From: Gigantopelta aegis
Lineage: Eukaryota > Mollusca > Gastropoda > Neomphalida > Peltospiridae
Direction of reading: 5' to 3'
Length of the DNA: 64,000 nucleotides
NCBI RefSeq assembly: GCF_016097555.1
Contig: NC_054702.1
Location: 83,480,124-83,544,123, forward strand
In this document: positions 60,961 through 64,000 of the stretch, piece after piece
Position numbering within the stretch: the first letter of the stretch is position 1
How the letters are laid out: every line of letters starts with the position of its first letter
Position numbers and translations under genes: made by a program
The notes under the pieces: model-generated
Told to the model about the DNA's origin: nothing
Database searches by the model: none
The model's input: the letters and a program-made list of their open reading frames with translations, nothing else

Positions 60961-61079
60961 TTAGCAGTACTTTTAGAATGTTTATTTTTACTTTGTTTTA
61001 AATTATGATGTTGTTTTGTTCATTGACTGTGATATTTTGAAGACGTATTTTGATTAAAAAAACTAAACAAAATTTTTTG

Positions 61080-61425
61080 TTATGTAATTTTTTAAAATTA
61101 TATAACATTTAGTGAAATATCTTAAAATATCAGTGAAATAAAAGTGTTATCAGTCACTCAGTGACGATAACACATTTTAGAGTGAATATTTCACTCTAGA
61201 ATGTGTTATCATCACTGTATAAAGTGTTATCTTCACTGTAAAAAAGCAGGAACTATTTTGCTGCTGGCATTTTAAAAATGAAGGCAAATTGCCAAAAGTT
61301 ATATAATAAATAGAAAATTTCATGAAATTTGCAATCATATACCCGTGAGATATGATTGCAAACTTCACTTCGATGAGATATAAATCATATTTGACAAAAA
61401 ACATGAAATATCCTCAATGTATAAA
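61080..61425. repeat. Reverse-oriented relative of the 50.4-kb foldback element
   Basis: It shares 'ttttgctgctggcattt', 'gatatgattgcaaacttca' and 'aacatgaaatatcctc' with 50430-50706 in opposite orientation. Confidence 0.75.
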
Positions 61426-62130
61426 CAAACATTACTTTTATGGATAGCTGTTTTTATTGTACACCCTTGGATACATCCTATAATCTAATCCTATTGTCTG
61501 TTTCTCAGAAATTCAGTTAACACCTCACCTTGATTTTTAAAACATATCTTTCAGGTGACTCAATTGAGTTTATGTAATCCCATTGCAACCGTGTAAATCA
61601 TATCCCAGATTTAGTGTACAAATGAAAAGTGGGTTGTAGTATTAAATCAGACTTGGCAAGCAATGTGTGAAAAACTAATTGTTTCTGTAATTTTCAGGGG
61701 CTGTAACACATCAACTCTCCCAAACATTGAGCTATTAAACTTTTAACATATTTAATTAAAAGCGAAAAATGTTATGTAGTGACATGGGATAAATATTATT
61801 GTATAACTTATGTGTAAATAAAAAGAACTTGATTGTTTGTTCTAGTACATGCTTCTAAATAATCACCTGCCTACCGTTTATCAAATGACCCTGGTCTGAT
61901 TATTTGACGGAGTTATGTCCCTTAGAATATGTTGCAGTCTCAAATTTCAGGCAAAATTCAATGGGGCATATCCAACACCAACAATTATGATGTGTTCACA
62001 TTGATACAGTGGTAATCAAATGCGTTTTGGCATCATTTCAAGCCATTCGCACTTAACTGGTTTTGGAGTGCCCACATCGCAATGATAGTTAATTGCATAC
62101 AAGTGTCCACGACAGGAAACCAAAAAAACA

Positions 62131-62352
62131 CTGGCTTCATTGGCGTAGTGGTTAAACCACTTTATTAAGACTGGTGGGTACTGATGTCGCATCTTGTTAC
62201 CGACTCCCACTCGGAGCTCAGTAGGGAGGTGTAAGGCCACGACACAGACTTCTCCCACTAGCCAGTAACTAACATTCCAATATACTACCCAGATAGATGT
62301 ATGTCTAAGACAACATACCTGAATCGTAACACAAAAAGCAAGTTAAAATAAA
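62131..62352 (+). mobile_element. SINE type C, diverged
   Basis: Head 'actggcttcattggcgtagtgg' region and 'aggtgtaaggccacgacac'; the tail is 'aaaagcaagttaaaataaaa'. Confidence 0.7.
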
Positions 62353-62759
62353 ACATAGGTCAACGTATTTTTGGTGAATTGGTGTCAAAACGGTTTGAAA
62401 ATTAATTCAGCTGTAACAGTTTCACATTGTTTTAAGGGTTGTTAATAAGTAAACCGTCATAAGGAGGGCAAACCCAAAAACAAAAACGAATGAATATTTG
62501 ACCACACGACAGGACGAAAAAGACATCGGCTATTGGGTGTCAAACAATAATAAATAATTGAATAAATAAATTTTCAACATCTGTTTAAAAATTCAAAAGT
62601 TAAATAAAAACACTGTGTAAAGTGGGAAAGAAATACAAATATAACAAGTAAGTAAAATTAAAGTACAGAATACACCTGGGTATCTTGGAGAAACTTCAGG
62701 ATGGAATCAGCCCAACCAAATAAAGCATGAAACAAAAAGGCAACTAATTAATATTGATA

Positions 62760-63540
62760 TTGTGAGTATACTTTATTGCTTGTATTGCATATAAATGTTA
62801 CATGTCGAACTTCCGTCCTTGTTATAAAAAAATATTATAGTAGAACTATACATGTATAATGATAGTGGTATATCGGTAACGTACAATGTATAGCATACAC
62901 GATGAACAACACAGTGTTGTGCTAGTCCGATGATCAGCAATATGCTAACAACTGTAATGTATGTTTTAAAGAAACCGTCTAAAAATTTCTGTACACGACA
63001 ACCAGATACACATGCGACTGCTTAAAATTACAATTATGTCTGTACTTTGTTGTGGTTTTTATGTATTACCAAGAGAAAAGTAATTACTAATTTAAAAAAA
63101 GAACGAAAAGATAATACATAATTTATATAATGTCGGGTGATATATTTGTGGCTTATCAAACAAATATACATCTTATGTCGCATGCAAAATATATTATGCG
63201 GCTATTAATGTACTGTCGTCAGTATTATTTAGTGTAGATAAATTTACACAAAGTTATTAACAATTTGTCTTTAAACAAAATTTAAACAAATGCCCATTTC
63301 TGGTTAAGATCATTTGAAACCAATAGTAAAACCATGTATTATTAAAAAATGTTTTAAAAGAAGCGAATCCTTTTATTATTTGGAATGGTTCTGGGGATGA
63401 ACATGTCTGCCATCGTGCCAATAGTGGGTGCTACCACTCTAAACATAACAGAGTATCTCTCCAAACCCCATGTTTAGAACCAAATTAGGATAGATCTGTT
63501 TGCAGTGTTTCCAGGATCGTGCCGAATTACATTTAAGGGT
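62760..63540 (-). other. Possible 3' untranslated region of a - strand gene lying beyond the right edge
   Basis: A reverse AATAAA is at 62772-62777, and the following 700 bases carry no recognisable repeat. No coding exon is seen before the window ends. Confidence 0.2.
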
Positions 63541-63548
63541 GGTTTGGA

Positions 63549-63590
63549 GGAATTTTTTTTTTTTTTTTTTTTTTTTTCTTTTTTTTTAAA
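63549..63590. repeat. Poly(T) tract
   Basis: About 38 T with one C; could be the reversed A tail of a retro-element, but no body is recognised to the left. Confidence 0.9.
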
Positions 63591-64000
63591 TTATATTTTT
63601 ACTCTTCACGTAGGGCCTACATATTAATTTTTAAAAATCGAAAAAAAATTACATTGAAAAACTAGAGTGGCACTTTTTTTTAGATAGGGTCGGGTTTTTG
63701 AAAACTACTTTACGCCTTAATGCATCTGCAAATGCCTGTATGGTATACGTACTTGCGTAATATGTTTCATATTAATATTGCAATAACATCAACCATTCAA
63801 AACAAAATGGTTTCCATTATTGTTGACGTTTATGAAACATCCAGTTTTCAAAGTTGTGATAAGTAGTAAGATACCTGAACATCTACTATCCAACAGTGAC
63901 GAATTATTTTATTTATTTTACAAGGATATACCAGAACATAGAAACTATATTTGAACACACTTGGAACAATACAGAAGTCTAAATAAATTGGTTTTATACA

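Overview
The window looks like nuclear DNA of a marine mollusc, most likely a gastropod or bivalve. I infer this from three things: AT-rich, gene-poor DNA; genes split into short exons by kilobase introns; and many copies of tRNA-derived SINEs whose bodies ('...ccattgggctatttctcg', '...aaaagatcccttgctgcta') and tails ('cgttaaataaaacatttcc', 'gtcgttaaacaaaacaaac') I associate with molluscan genomes. There are no bacterial-style operons. Most open reading frames above 60 codons here are chance frames in repeats.

The best-supported host gene lies on the + strand at 41223-56354. Eight exons with GT/AG junctions and consistent phases give a 287-residue protein. Residues 1 to about 178 form an NAD-binding Rossmann domain of the 3-hydroxyacyl-CoA dehydrogenase / lambda-crystallin family. 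The usual C-terminal dehydrogenase domain is missing. Instead there is a linker and a C-terminal C3HC4 RING finger (residues 236-274) of the IAP/MUL1 kind. The catalytic histidine position of the dehydrogenase is arginine, so the protein looks like a non-catalytic nucleotide-binding module joined to a ubiquitin ligase. This is the most interesting item in the window.

On the - strand in the left third, short exons at 11932-11976, 9246-9294, 6424-6497 and 2789-2901 join in phase into the C-terminal part of a small glycine-zipper membrane protein of unknown family. An AATAAA signal lies at 2577-2582, and a possible earlier exon lies at 24894-24984. An apparently intact Tc1-like transposon (9961-11534) with perfect 26-bp inverted repeats sits in one of its introns. 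Near 36.8 kb, a CpG-richer patch holds a probable first coding exon (- strand) of a nuclear RNA-binding protein resembling the hnRNP K N-terminus. A broken open frame with an AT-hook lies at 39734-40039.

Region by region: 1-13 kb holds the hidden - strand gene, SINEs, the Tc1 element and a 24-bp minisatellite. 13-36 kb is mostly repeats: SINE copies, a roughly 116-bp and a roughly 100-bp tandem array, a 48-bp array, dinucleotide repeats and a 2-kb array of a 23-bp unit. 36-41 kb is the promoter-like area and AT-hook remnant. 41-57 kb is the dehydrogenase-RING gene, with introns full of TTAA-flanked miniature transposons and foldback elements. 57-64 kb is its 3' flank, with more SINEs and a possible 3' end of a - strand gene beyond the right edge.
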